In this document: positions 1 to 6,510 of the stretch, in pieces
How positions within the stretch are numbered: position 1 is the stretch's first letter
Layout of the letters: every line of letters begins with the position of its first letter
Assembly (NCBI GenBank): GCA_035547155.1
Contig: DASZVJ010000199.1
Coordinates: 1 to 14,044, forward strand
Direction: 5' to 3'
Length of the DNA stretch: 14,044 nucleotides
Source: CAZNMF01 sp035547155
GTDB taxonomy: Bacteria; Acidobacteriota; Vicinamibacteria; Vicinamibacterales; SCN-69-37
Notes under the pieces: model-generated
The model's database searches: none
Told to the model about the DNA's origin: nothing
What the model saw: the letters and a program-made list of their open reading frames with translations, nothing else
Translations under genes and position numbers: made by a program

Positions 1-27
1 TGCGCGATTGGCCCGACGCCGAGGCAG

Positions 28-282
28 ATGGAGAACCGCGGTCTCACCTGGGTGTTCGGGGCATTTCTCTTCTGTCCCTGCCATCTGCCGTTGACGTTGG
101 CCGTCGCGGCGACGGCCCTGTCGGGCACTGGGCTCGGCATCGCGCTGCATGCTCATCCGTACGTCGCCGGCGCGATGGTGACGATCGCGTGGGCGGGGGC
201 GACGTGGCGAGGCATCTACCTGGTGCGGCTGGCCGCGCGACGCACGCGCGCAACGGCCGATCAATCGGAGGCGCAGTCATGA
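28..282 (+). CDS. MerE-like small membrane protein (CPCHLP motif)
   Basis: An 84-residue hydrophobic protein. Residues 16-21 read CPCHLP, the hallmark of MerE, a small inner-membrane protein linked to mercury uptake in mer operons. In that family the vicinal cysteine pair lies at the start of the first of two membrane helices. The same layout is visible here: helix one at about residues 8-38, a short His/Pro turn (HAHPY), helix two at about 45-67, then a basic tail. It is slightly longer than a typical MerE. The frame stays open to the window edge, and the only Shine-Dalgarno-like bases (GAGG at 21-24) sit just 3 bases before this ATG, so the true start could lie upstream. Its stop overlaps the next start (ATGA, 279-282), implying translational coupling to the DUF2975 gene. 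Mercury transport is inferred from the motif only. No merR, merT, merP or merA is visible here. Confidence 0.72.
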   Translation: MENRGLTWVFGAFLFCPCHLPLTLAVAATALSGTGLGIALHAHPYVAGAMVTIAWAGATWRGIYLVRLAARRTRATADQSEAQS

Positions 283-920
283 AGGCTATCGGACGCCGCT
301 CGGTCTCGTCGGTGCTGGCGATTGTGATCGACATCGGCTGGTATGGCACGTTGATCGCGATGGCGATGTTTCTTTGTCTTGCGCTCCTGCCGCTGGTGTG
401 GGACGTACGCAGCGAGACCAACGTGTCGATGGACATCCCCGCGTCGTTCTCGCTCGATCTGCACGATGTGTCGATCGCGGCGCCGTCGCTCGGTGTCGCG
501 CACGCGAGCGTTGAACAGGCGCGCGGTGAGGGGCTGCTGACGTTCCCGCCGCCGAGCGGAGTATTTCTTGCGGCCGTCGCGTTGTCGGTGGTCGTGGTGC
601 TCGCGTGGGGGGCGTGGATCCTCGCGCAACTCCGCGCCGTGTTTCGGACGCTGCGCGACGGTCACCCGTTCGTTGCGGCCAACGCGACGCGCATTCGCCG
701 CATTGGCTATGCGATCTTCGCGGGAGAGATCCTGCGCATCGCCTTCGAGCTGGCTGGCAATGCGTACATCTCGAGACACTTCGTCGCCGATCGGCTGCGC
801 TTCGACGCGTGGCCCCGCCTCGACGTCTCGGCGTTGATCGCCGGCCTGATCATCTTCGTCATCGCCGAGGTCTTCAGGGCCGGTGCGCGGCTCGAGGAAG
901 AGCAGTCGCTGACCGTGTGA
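279..920 (+). CDS. DUF2975 family integral membrane protein
   Basis: A 213-residue protein with about four membrane segments (roughly residues 11-40, 94-117, 143-163 and 184-201) and a soluble loop between the first two. The signature FRTLRDGHPFVAANATRIRR (residues 122-141) just after the second helix matches the conserved block of DUF2975 (B. subtilis YoaS-like) proteins. The ATG at 279 was chosen because GGAGG (267-271) lies at good spacing before it and because it overlaps the preceding stop as ATGA. An in-frame ATG at 189 would lie deep inside the upstream gene. The gene is followed 7 bases later by a small Xre-type regulator, the usual partner of this family. The molecular function of DUF2975 is unknown. 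The recurring pairing suggests the membrane protein modulates or is modulated by the regulator, but this is inference. Confidence 0.88.
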   Translation: MKAIGRRSVSSVLAIVIDIGWYGTLIAMAMFLCLALLPLVWDVRSETNVSMDIPASFSLDLHDVSIAAPSLGVAHASVEQARGEGLLTFPPPSGVFLAAVALSVVVVLAWGAWILAQLRAVFRTLRDGHPFVAANATRIRRIGYAIFAGEILRIAFELAGNAYISRHFVADRLRFDAWPRLDVSALIAGLIIFVIAEVFRAGARLEEEQSLTV

Positions 921-927
921 GGCGCCG

Positions 928-1158
928 ATGGCCATTCGCGTCAAGCTCGATCATCTGCTGCTCGATCGCCGGCTCACGCTGACGGATCTCGCCGATCGCA
1001 TCGGCATCACGCTCGCCAATCTGTCGATTCTGAAGACGAACAAGGCGCGCGCCATCCGCTTCTCGACGCTCGAAGCGCTGTGTCGCGAGCTCAAGTGCCA
1101 GCCCGGCGATCTGCTCGAGTGGGCGAGCGACGAGCCGGCAACGCCGGCGTCGGACTGA
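928..1158 (+). CDS. Xre/Cro-type helix-turn-helix transcriptional regulator (YozG-like)
   Basis: A 76-residue protein made almost entirely of one Cro/C1-type DNA-binding domain (HTH_26 group, about residues 5-66). The stretch LTDLADRIGITLANLSILKT (residues 17-36) is the helix-turn-helix. The following KARAIRFSTLEALCRELKCQ and PGDLLEW are typical of the YozG-like regulators that accompany DUF2975 proteins. There is no effector domain. The start lies 7 bases after the DUF2975 stop with only a weak Shine-Dalgarno-like GTGAGG (916-921), so expression probably depends on read-through and coupling from upstream. It likely acts as a dimeric repressor or activator of its own operon. No operator can be assigned because the operon promoter lies outside the window. 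Confidence 0.9.
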   Translation: MAIRVKLDHLLLDRRLTLTDLADRIGITLANLSILKTNKARAIRFSTLEALCRELKCQPGDLLEWASDEPATPASD

Positions 1159-1196
1159 GCCCGAGCCGACTTCACGGAGCTGCGAGGTCTTAAATT

Positions 1197-1225
1197 TCGA
1201 AGTTCAAACTTCGACGTTCGAAGTT
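1197..1225. repeat. Alternating inverted TCGAAGTT elements
   Basis: Three 8-base units follow each other in alternating orientation: TCGAAGTT (1197-1204), AACTTCGA (1207-1214) and TCGAAGTT (1218-1225), with spacers of 2 and 3 bases. The middle copy can pair with either neighbour, giving two mutually exclusive hairpins. The block is AT-rich compared with its surroundings and lies between convergent genes. It could be a two-way terminator, although there is no clear T-tract, or a copy of a dispersed intergenic palindrome. Confidence 0.7.
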
Positions 1226-1231
1226 GACGGG

Positions 1232-1265
1232 CGCGTTGCCGCCGGGCCTTCGATTTCGCAACGCG
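1232..1265. terminator. Stem-loop between convergent genes, possible terminator
   Basis: CGCGTTGC (1232-1239) and GCAACGCG (1258-1265) form a perfect 8-bp stem around an 18-base loop. The stem starts 4 bases past the stop of the DinB-like gene on the minus strand and 73 bases past the stop of the plus-strand regulator, where a two-way terminator is expected. There is no U-tract, so intrinsic termination is uncertain. It may instead protect 3' ends or act together with Rho. Confidence 0.4.
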
Positions 1266-1269
1266 TCCC

Positions 1270-1812
1270 TTATGGCTTCGGCTGCGCCGTCGGCGGCAGG
1301 ATGCCGTTGAGCCGCAGGTACGACGCCGCCGTCGAGTAGTGATCGGTCCAGTCGGTTGCGATCGTCACCATCGCAAACGCTCGCGATCGTCCGGTTCGTC
1401 GCCCAAAGATCGTGACCTCATCTGCGAGCTGCGTGTCCTTCACCTTGGCGAGCGCCTGCGTGCAGTACTCGAATGACTTGTCGATGGCGGCAACGAGCGT
1501 GTCCTTGTCAGCGCTCTCGGCGACGGTCATCCACTCGGGCGCCGCGAGATCGCCAATGCCTCCGCACAGCGCGGCGTTCGTCTGCGCGATGTGCGCCATG
1601 ATCTGGCCGAAGGTCATCTGCGGCGGTGTCGGATGGAACGCGTATTTGTCCGCGGGCATCAGCTTCGCCGCAGCGCTGATGTTCTTCGATTCGTTCGTGA
1701 GGACTTGTCGCACGGCGTCGCTCACGGGATCGCTCGACGGCGTGTAGGTTTGTGCAGCGGCTGGCGCGGAAGACAGCGCACCGGCGAGGACGAACAGGGC
1801 GAGCGCTCTCAT
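1270..1812 (-). CDS. Secreted DinB-like domain protein
   Basis: A 180-residue protein with a Sec signal peptide: a hydrophobic core at about residues 3-14, then SAPAAA, with likely cleavage after residue 20. The rest resembles the DinB four-helix-bundle superfamily, some of whose members bind metal through three histidines or are thiol-dependent transferases. The first expected ligand, H74 in MAHIAQTN, and the late DHY (D157-H158) are visible. The last histidine of the usual DHxxHH motif is replaced by Thr/Ala (161-162), so catalysis or metal binding may be lost or altered. The ending YLRLNGILPP is typical of exported DinB-like proteins in Acidobacteriota. GGAGG lies 4 bases before the ATG. 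It is the last gene of an operon, 30 bases after the Pr6Pr-type gene. The function is unknown. Confidence 0.85.
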   Translation of the reverse strand: MRALALFVLAGALSSAPAAAQTYTPSSDPVSDAVRQVLTNESKNISAAAKLMPADKYAFHPTPPQMTFGQIMAHIAQTNAALCGGIGDLAAPEWMTVAESADKDTLVAAIDKSFEYCTQALAKVKDTQLADEVTIFGRRTGRSRAFAMVTIATDWTDHYSTAASYLRLNGILPPTAQPKP

Positions 1813-1842
1813 AGGGCCTCCAGAATGACGGGATGGTCACGC

Positions 1843-2466
1843 CTAAGACGATGGTGCGGGACGATGGGTTCCACGCGGACGTCCAGAGGCCGCAACGATC
1901 GCGCACAGTATCGCGCCGAACGCGACGATTGCGGCAATCGTGCTGGTCACGCGAGCCATGCCGCCGTTGGCGGGATTGAGGAAGGGATACGGATACCAGC
2001 CTGTCGCGCGTCCACGCAGAACGGTGTAGGCGAGCCAGATCAGCGGATAGATCAGCCACTGCAGGCTTCGAACGATTGAGATGTGCGTCGCGGGTGGATC
2101 GATGATCCAGTCTGCGGCGACGACGATCGGCACGATCTTGTGAAGGACCGTGTCGACCCACGGAATCGCGGTGTCCACGTCGGTGCCGGACAACAGCAGC
2201 GCAAACACGACGAACGTCGTCGTCAGATACACGACCGACGCGCCACGCAGGCGCTCGAGCCGCGCATTCGTCCGGTGCCGCAACGCCATCGACGCGCCGG
2301 CCATGAGCGCCGACGCGCCGATCAGGTTGCTCTGAATCGTGAAGTAGCTGACGTAGTTGACCGGATTGAGCACGCCGCGACGCGCGAGATCCACGAGCTG
2401 CACGACGATCGCGATGAGCGCCAGGAGCGCGGTCGCCGTGCGGACACCGATCGACGCGACTCTCAT
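1843..2466 (-). CDS. Pr6Pr / FAR-17a (AIG1)-like integral membrane protein
   Basis: A 207-residue protein with about six hydrophobic segments (roughly residues 8-28, 46-63, 76-95, 105-122, 134-150 and 173-194). The blocks SYFTIQSNL (40-48), TVLHKIVPIVVAADW (106-120) and GWYPYPFL (156-163) match the bacterial Pr6Pr membrane family, related to eukaryotic AIG1/ADTRP. In those eukaryotic enzymes a membrane-embedded threonine and histidine hydrolyse fatty acid esters of hydroxy fatty acids. Thr43 and His109 sit in the corresponding conserved blocks here, so a membrane lipid hydrolase activity is possible but inferred. It lies between the methyltransferase (15 bases upstream) and the DinB-like gene (30 bases downstream). 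No strong ribosome binding site precedes the ATG, which suggests coupling to the methyltransferase. Confidence 0.8.
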   Translation of the reverse strand: MRVASIGVRTATALLALIAIVVQLVDLARRGVLNPVNYVSYFTIQSNLIGASALMAGASMALRHRTNARLERLRGASVVYLTTTFVVFALLLSGTDVDTAIPWVDTVLHKIVPIVVAADWIIDPPATHISIVRSLQWLIYPLIWLAYTVLRGRATGWYPYPFLNPANGGMARVTSTIAAIVAFGAILCAIVAASGRPRGTHRPAPSS

Positions 2467-2481
2467 GCCGATGTGCGGATC

Positions 2482-3318
2482 TTACTTCTTGACGATGACC
2501 ACCTCGAGATATTCGCCCGGTACCACCATCGTCGAGTCGCCGCTGATGTTGAAGGCCGCGATCAATTCGAGCAGATCTCGTTCGAGCGCAGCTTGGCCGT
2601 CGGCGGGAAGGCTCGCGAAGGCTTTGTGCACGGGGCCGTACCAGTCACGAAACACCTCGATCCAGTGCGCCGGCGTTCGATAGCGGAACATGAACATGCG
2701 CGCGTTCGCGTGGATCGCCGACGCGGACGAGCCGAATAGCTCCTGAAGATGATCCGTCGTGCCCCATCGCGCCGGCGGCGTCAGTCCGGCGGGCGGCGGC
2801 ACGTGGCGTCCGACGACGGCAAAGAGACGTCCGACGAAGCCGTTGGGCGTCCAATTCGCGAGACCGATACGGCCGTTCGATCGACAGACGCGCGCGAGCT
2901 CGCTCGCGACGCGTGCGTGATTCGGCGCGAACATGATGCCGAACGACGACAGCACGGCGTCGAAGCTCCCATCGTCGAACGGCAACCGCTCGGCGTCGGC
3001 TTCTTGAAACCGGATTGGCAGGTGATCGGCCTCGGCGCGGCGGCGTCCTTCTTCGAGCAACGCCGGGACGTAGTCGGTCGACGTCACGTCGCACCACCGG
3101 CGTGCCGCGGCAAGCGAGCAGTTGCCATTACCGGCCGCGACGTCGAGCACTTTGGATCCCGCCCGCAGATCGGCTGCCTCGCACAACGACTCGCCGACGA
3201 TCTGCAGCGTCGTGCCGATGATCGCGTAGTTGCCGGAGGCCCACGTCGCACGCTGTTTCGTCTTGATGGCGTCGAGATCGGCGGCGGGCGGATTGGGCGG
3301 TGCGGATGGTCCTGTCAT
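2482..3318 (-). CDS. Class I SAM-dependent methyltransferase (Methyltransf_11 / UbiE-like)
   Basis: A 278-residue cytosolic enzyme with a Rossmann-type methyltransferase core. The SAM-binding motif I is VLDVAAGNGN (residues 57-66). An acidic residue follows strand two in TSTDYVP (D82). EADAERLPF (106-114) is the usual acidic/adenine-contact block, and FDAVLSSFGIMF (119-130) is motif IV. The roughly 150-residue C-terminal part, including WTPNGFVG and PARWGT, is the variable region expected to select substrate, so the acceptor cannot be named. The ATG at 3318 was chosen because AGGAG precedes it closely and the protein then begins just ahead of the fold. A longer in-frame opening to 3600 adds only arginine-rich residues that overlap permease 1. 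It is the first gene of an operon with the Pr6Pr-type and DinB-like genes. Confidence 0.9.
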   Translation of the reverse strand: MTGPSAPPNPPAADLDAIKTKQRATWASGNYAIIGTTLQIVGESLCEAADLRAGSKVLDVAAGNGNCSLAAARRWCDVTSTDYVPALLEEGRRRAEADHLPIRFQEADAERLPFDDGSFDAVLSSFGIMFAPNHARVASELARVCRSNGRIGLANWTPNGFVGRLFAVVGRHVPPPAGLTPPARWGTTDHLQELFGSSASAIHANARMFMFRYRTPAHWIEVFRDWYGPVHKAFASLPADGQAALERDLLELIAAFNISGDSTMVVPGEYLEVVIVKK

Positions 3319-3388
3319 GTTCACACTCCTGGGAGATCGTGGTCGTCGAGGCGACTCCTGAGTGTAGCGAGCGCCGATCGTCGCGCCT

Positions 3389-3417
3389 ATGATTGCGCGT
3401 CCCGACGTCTTTGCCAA
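3389..3417 (-). promoter_or_regulatory. Candidate sigma-70-type promoter for the methyltransferase operon
   Basis: On the minus strand TTGGCA (3417-3412, one mismatch to consensus) is followed by a 17-base spacer and AATCAT (3394-3389, four of six matches). Transcription would begin near 3382, leaving a leader of about 60 bases before the ATG at 3318. A second -10-like hexamer, TACACT (3366-3361), lies closer but lacks a good -35. The assignment is by eye. Confidence 0.35.
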
Positions 3418-3443
3418 TCGTCCGGCGGTCGCCAGCTGACGCC

Positions 3444-6005
3444 TTATTCGTCGTTGAGAAGTCCCGCGACGTTTATGCGTGCCGCTCGCCGCGCGGGGAT
3501 GAGGGTCGCGAACGCCGCACCGCCGGCAACGAGCGCGGCGACGGCGGCGAGCGCTATCGGATCGCTGGCGTGCACGCCGTAGAAGATGCTGGCCGCCCAT
3601 TGCGCGGCCCCAAGCCCACCGGCGATGCCGACAATCAATCCAGCCCCGACCGCCAGCAGCACGCGTGCGATCAGATGGCGCACGACGCGGGACGGCCGCG
3701 CGCCGAGCGCGAGACGAATCGCCGCGTCACGCAATCCTCGTTGAACGGAGTCACCGGCCATGGCGAGCACGCCGGCGAGACCGAGACCGAAGCCAACGAT
3801 GCCGAGCACGCCGAGCAGCGTCGCGCGCGCTCGTTGTCCGTCGAGCAGGCGATCGCGCTGCTGCGCGACGTCGACGACCGTGACCGTCCTGGCGTCGGCG
3901 ACAGCGTTTCGAGCGATTGCGCCGATGTCCGTGAGTCGCGCCAACGGCGCATCAGGACGAAGTCTGACGATCAGGCCTTTCCCAACGGCGGCGCCCGATG
4001 GCAAGTAGACCAGCGCTCGCGGCGGGGCTTCCGGGCCCATGACGCGAATGTCGCCGGCGACACCGACGATCTGCAGCGGCCGCGGCGCGCCGTCGTAGAG
4101 CGAGCGGCCGATCGGCGAGACGTTCGGAAAGAAATGCGTCGCGAACGCATGGCTGACGATCGCGACGTCGCGTTCCTCGTCGCTCGAGTCGAACGCGCGC
4201 CCGTCGATCAGCGGAATGCCCGCGGTACGGAAGTAGTTGGCGGAGACGCCGCGAATATCGACAAGCGGCATCGCTCGAGCGTCGGCAACGGAGCGAAGGG
4301 GCGTCGCCGAGAGCTGCAGGATCAGGCGGTTCGGCTCGAGTGGCGATGGGCCGTGCGCCACCGCGACGACGTCCGGCACCTGCTGCACGCGCGCGGCGAG
4401 CCCGCGCACAGCCCCTGTCGAGGACGATGCGTCTCGACGAAGGTCGCCGCTCCACTCGACGGCGACCAGGCCGTCGGTCTCGACACCGAGGCTCGCGCGA
4501 TCGGCGAGCGAGAAGCTGTGGAGCGCCAGCGTGCCGACGTAGACGAGGCTCGTCACGACGGCGACTTGCACGGCGAGCACGACCGTCTGTACGCGCGGAC
4601 CAACGGCAAGGCGCGCTCGCGTCAGACGGCCACGAAGCAGATCCGTCAGCGTCGCACGACGGATCGCCGCGAGCGACGCGATCGTCAACGCGGCAAGTGT
4701 TGCCAGCGCAATCGCGCCTGCGACGGCCCATACGCGGCGATCGATCGCGATGGGTTGGCCGAACGTGAGCTCGGCCGGCAGCAGCCGGATGAGCAGTGCC
4801 AGCGTCGCGGGAGCCATGGTCGCCGCAATGCCAACGGCCGCAATCGTGAACCACGCGTTCTCGCAGAGCGATTGCCGCGCGATGCGTGCCCAGCCCGACC
4901 CGAGCGCGATGCGAATCGCCGTCTCCTTCGCGCGCGCGATCGCATGCGTCGTCTGGGCGACGAAGAGGTGGATGAGGCCCATCACGACCATGAACAGCGC
5001 CGCGATCGAAATAGGCAAAATGGACCACGCGTCGCGCGGCCGGAGATATTGCGCCAGCGGAACGGCGACAACGCGATTGTCCGAGAGGCGCAGCGTATCT
5101 GATGTGGTGCCGGGAGCGAGGCGTACGACCGCCGCCATCGACCGCATCCGCATGCCGTTCGGCCTGCGGTTTGTCAGAGGTGCCAGCGACCAGATCGTTG
5201 TCGCCCGGGGAAAATCGAAGCCGCGCGGCATCACGCCGCGCACGAGCACCCGCGCGTCGCCAATGGACACGACGCGACCGATGACGCCAGGATCGCCTCC
5301 GAGCGCCGATCGCCAGAGTCCGTACCCGATGACCACAGCCCTCGGTGAGCTGCCGGCGTCGTCAGCTCCAAGAGCACGGCCGAGCAGGGGCGTGACGCCG
5401 AGCGTCGAGAAGAAGCTCGCGGAGACATGCCGCTCGCGATCGGGACGAGTCTGGTTCTTGTCGCGGTCCGGTGCGAAGTCGTACGCGAGGACGTCGTCAA
5501 CACCCGGCGTGTGCGCAAGGACGTCGAGATCCTCGAGATCGACCGAGTCAGGCCGTGAGGGATCGAGTCGATTCGGCGGACCGGCAATGAAGAGGCGACT
5601 GGGATTGCGAACGGGGAGCGGCTTGAGCAGCAGGCCGTCGACGACGGCAAAAATGCAGGAGCCGATCGTCAGGCAGACGCTCAACAGCGCGATGACGGAT
5701 AGCGTGTGTCGCACGCGTGACCGCGAACGGACGAGCGACCGCGATGTCTCGAAGAGATCATCGACGAGATCCTCGATCGGCCGGATGCCGCGTCGATCGC
5801 GATAGGCCGCAGCGGCGAGCGTGATGGGACCGAACGCCGCGGCTGCCGCTCGCCGCGCGGCGCTGTCGCTCAGGCCCGATCGGCGGTAGTTGGCCTCGAG
5901 CAGCGCGCGATGGGTGGCGAGTTCTTCGTCGATGTCGCGATCGCTGCGTCCGACGCCGGCGAATGACGCCAACCGAAGGGCCCACGCCCGCAGCCGCCGG
6001 ATCAT
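3444..6005 (-). CDS. ADOP-family ABC transporter permease with prefix domain 1 (permease 1)
   Basis: An 853-residue MacB/FtsX-type permease of the duplicated acidobacterial class. Residues about 20-60 (DIDEELATHRALLEANYRRS and following) are the soluble prefix domain 1 found on PadR-linked permeases. The first membrane helix is at about 101-122, followed by a periplasmic MacB-type core domain. The first FtsX-like unit is at about 330-480, then a second periplasmic half, and the last FtsX unit occupies the final ~120 residues, with GVLAMAGDSVQRGLRDAAIR and ALGARPSRVVR, ending in IPARRAARINVAGLL. The internal ACANVANLLL-type motif is degenerate here (GLIHLFVAQTTHAIARAKE, 343-361). The ATG at 6005 overlaps the PadR stop (ATGA, 6002-6005), so the two are co-translated. 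A start at 6059 would run into the PadR gene. It would work as an inner-membrane, mechanotransmission-type transporter with an ATPase not encoded in this window. The substrate is unknown. Confidence 0.9.
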   Translation of the reverse strand: MIRRLRAWALRLASFAGVGRSDRDIDEELATHRALLEANYRRSGLSDSAARRAAAAAFGPITLAAAAYRDRRGIRPIEDLVDDLFETSRSLVRSRSRVRHTLSVIALLSVCLTIGSCIFAVVDGLLLKPLPVRNPSRLFIAGPPNRLDPSRPDSVDLEDLDVLAHTPGVDDVLAYDFAPDRDKNQTRPDRERHVSASFFSTLGVTPLLGRALGADDAGSSPRAVVIGYGLWRSALGGDPGVIGRVVSIGDARVLVRGVMPRGFDFPRATTIWSLAPLTNRRPNGMRMRSMAAVVRLAPGTTSDTLRLSDNRVVAVPLAQYLRPRDAWSILPISIAALFMVVMGLIHLFVAQTTHAIARAKETAIRIALGSGWARIARQSLCENAWFTIAAVGIAATMAPATLALLIRLLPAELTFGQPIAIDRRVWAVAGAIALATLAALTIASLAAIRRATLTDLLRGRLTRARLAVGPRVQTVVLAVQVAVVTSLVYVGTLALHSFSLADRASLGVETDGLVAVEWSGDLRRDASSSTGAVRGLAARVQQVPDVVAVAHGPSPLEPNRLILQLSATPLRSVADARAMPLVDIRGVSANYFRTAGIPLIDGRAFDSSDEERDVAIVSHAFATHFFPNVSPIGRSLYDGAPRPLQIVGVAGDIRVMGPEAPPRALVYLPSGAAVGKGLIVRLRPDAPLARLTDIGAIARNAVADARTVTVVDVAQQRDRLLDGQRARATLLGVLGIVGFGLGLAGVLAMAGDSVQRGLRDAAIRLALGARPSRVVRHLIARVLLAVGAGLIVGIAGGLGAAQWAASIFYGVHASDPIALAAVAALVAGGAAFATLIPARRAARINVAGLLNDE

Positions 6006-6355
6006 CGTGCCCTCTTGGGCTCGAGAAACTGCGCGAGGATGTCCGTCGTCGTCTGCCACTCACGGGTCTCGCGCGCGATCTGGCCGCGGCCGGGGCGCGT
6101 CAACCGGTAGAACCGCGCGCGGCGATTGTTCTCGGACGTGCCCCACGCCGACGCGACGTAGCCTTCCTGCTCGAGCTTCAGCAGCGTCGGATACAGCGTG
6201 CCGGGGTTGAGCACGAGCCGGTGGCCGCTGGTCTGCTCGATGCGCCGGGCGATGCCGAAGCCGTGCAGCGGGCCCATCGCCTCGAGCGTCTTCAGCACCA
6301 TCAGCGACAGCGTGCCCTGCCAGACGTCGGTCTTGTCCGTGCGTGTGGGGCTCAT
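6002..6355 (-). CDS. PadR family transcriptional regulator 1
   Basis: A 117-residue winged helix-turn-helix protein of the short PadR subfamily. LSLMVLKTLEAMGPLHGFGI (residues 16-35) is the first helical part. LNPGTLYPTLLKLEQEGYV (48-66) is the recognition helix, with the conserved GTLYP. The wing is ENNRRARFYRLT (74-85), followed by a helix for dimerisation. The ATG at 6355 is preferred over a TTG 12 bases upstream because the alignment to PadR proteins starts just after it. The stop overlaps the start of permease 1. By the usual logic of this pairing it represses its own operon until an inducer or cell-envelope signal releases it. The inducer cannot be inferred. Confidence 0.93.
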   Translation of the reverse strand: MSPTRTDKTDVWQGTLSLMVLKTLEAMGPLHGFGIARRIEQTSGHRLVLNPGTLYPTLLKLEQEGYVASAWGTSENNRRARFYRLTRPGRGQIARETREWQTTTDILAQFLEPKRAR

Positions 6356-6380
6356 TTGGCTTGCCAACCGGAACGGCGAG

Positions 6381-6409
6381 ACTCTATCGCGTCATATTTG
6401 GGAAAGCAA
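6381..6409 (-). promoter_or_regulatory. Candidate promoter of the PadR1-permease 1 operon
   Basis: On the minus strand TTGCTT (6409-6404) and TAGAGT (6386-6381) are separated by 17 bases, placing a start site about 18 bases before the ATG at 6355. The match is moderate. The -35 overlaps the first of two direct repeats, which fits regulation at this site. Assigned by eye. Confidence 0.4.
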
Positions 6410-6437
6410 CTGGAGTCGTGCCGGCAACTGGAGTTGT
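6406..6437. repeat. Direct repeat GCAACTGGAGTYGT, candidate operator pair
   Basis: GCAACTGGAGTCGT (6406-6419) and GCAACTGGAGTTGT (6424-6437) differ at one base and are offset by 18 bases, slightly under two helical turns. The second copy contains a short palindrome, CAACT-GG-AGTTG. The pair overlaps and lies just upstream of the candidate -35 of the PadR1 operon, so it may bind PadR1 or another regulator. The repeat is seen in the sequence; the role is inferred. Confidence 0.55.
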
Positions 6438-6510
6438 CGGCCGGATGTGGTCCAACAGCGGGCGCTCAGCGCCGCACGCGATCGTGGAAGCAGCGGAGTA
6501 GCGTGAAACG

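Noticed and set aside
2083..3582. Plus-strand open frames of 218 and 277 codons
   Set aside because: Both are antisense to the Pr6Pr-type and methyltransferase genes, which carry clear family motifs.
3319..3600. 94-residue N-terminal extension of the methyltransferase
   Set aside because: Arg-rich, overlaps the 3' end of permease 1, and bypasses the good AGGAG site before the ATG at 3318.
3393..5102. A 569-codon open frame on the plus strand
   Set aside because: It lies opposite permease 1, and its product is dominated by Arg, Asp, Glu and Gln with no recognisable domain, as expected for the antisense of a high-GC gene.
4750..5805. A 351-codon plus-strand open frame
   Set aside because: Antisense to permease 1; low-complexity Ser/Arg-rich product with no family features.
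6406..6437. The direct repeat as a CRISPR remnant
   Set aside because: There are only two 14-base copies, offset by 18 bases, and they overlap a promoter; this does not fit repeat-spacer geometry.
6461..6473. GGCGCT-C-AGCGCC inverted repeat after permease 2 as a terminator
   Set aside because: The stem is short, the loop would be only one to three bases, and no U-tract follows on either strand.
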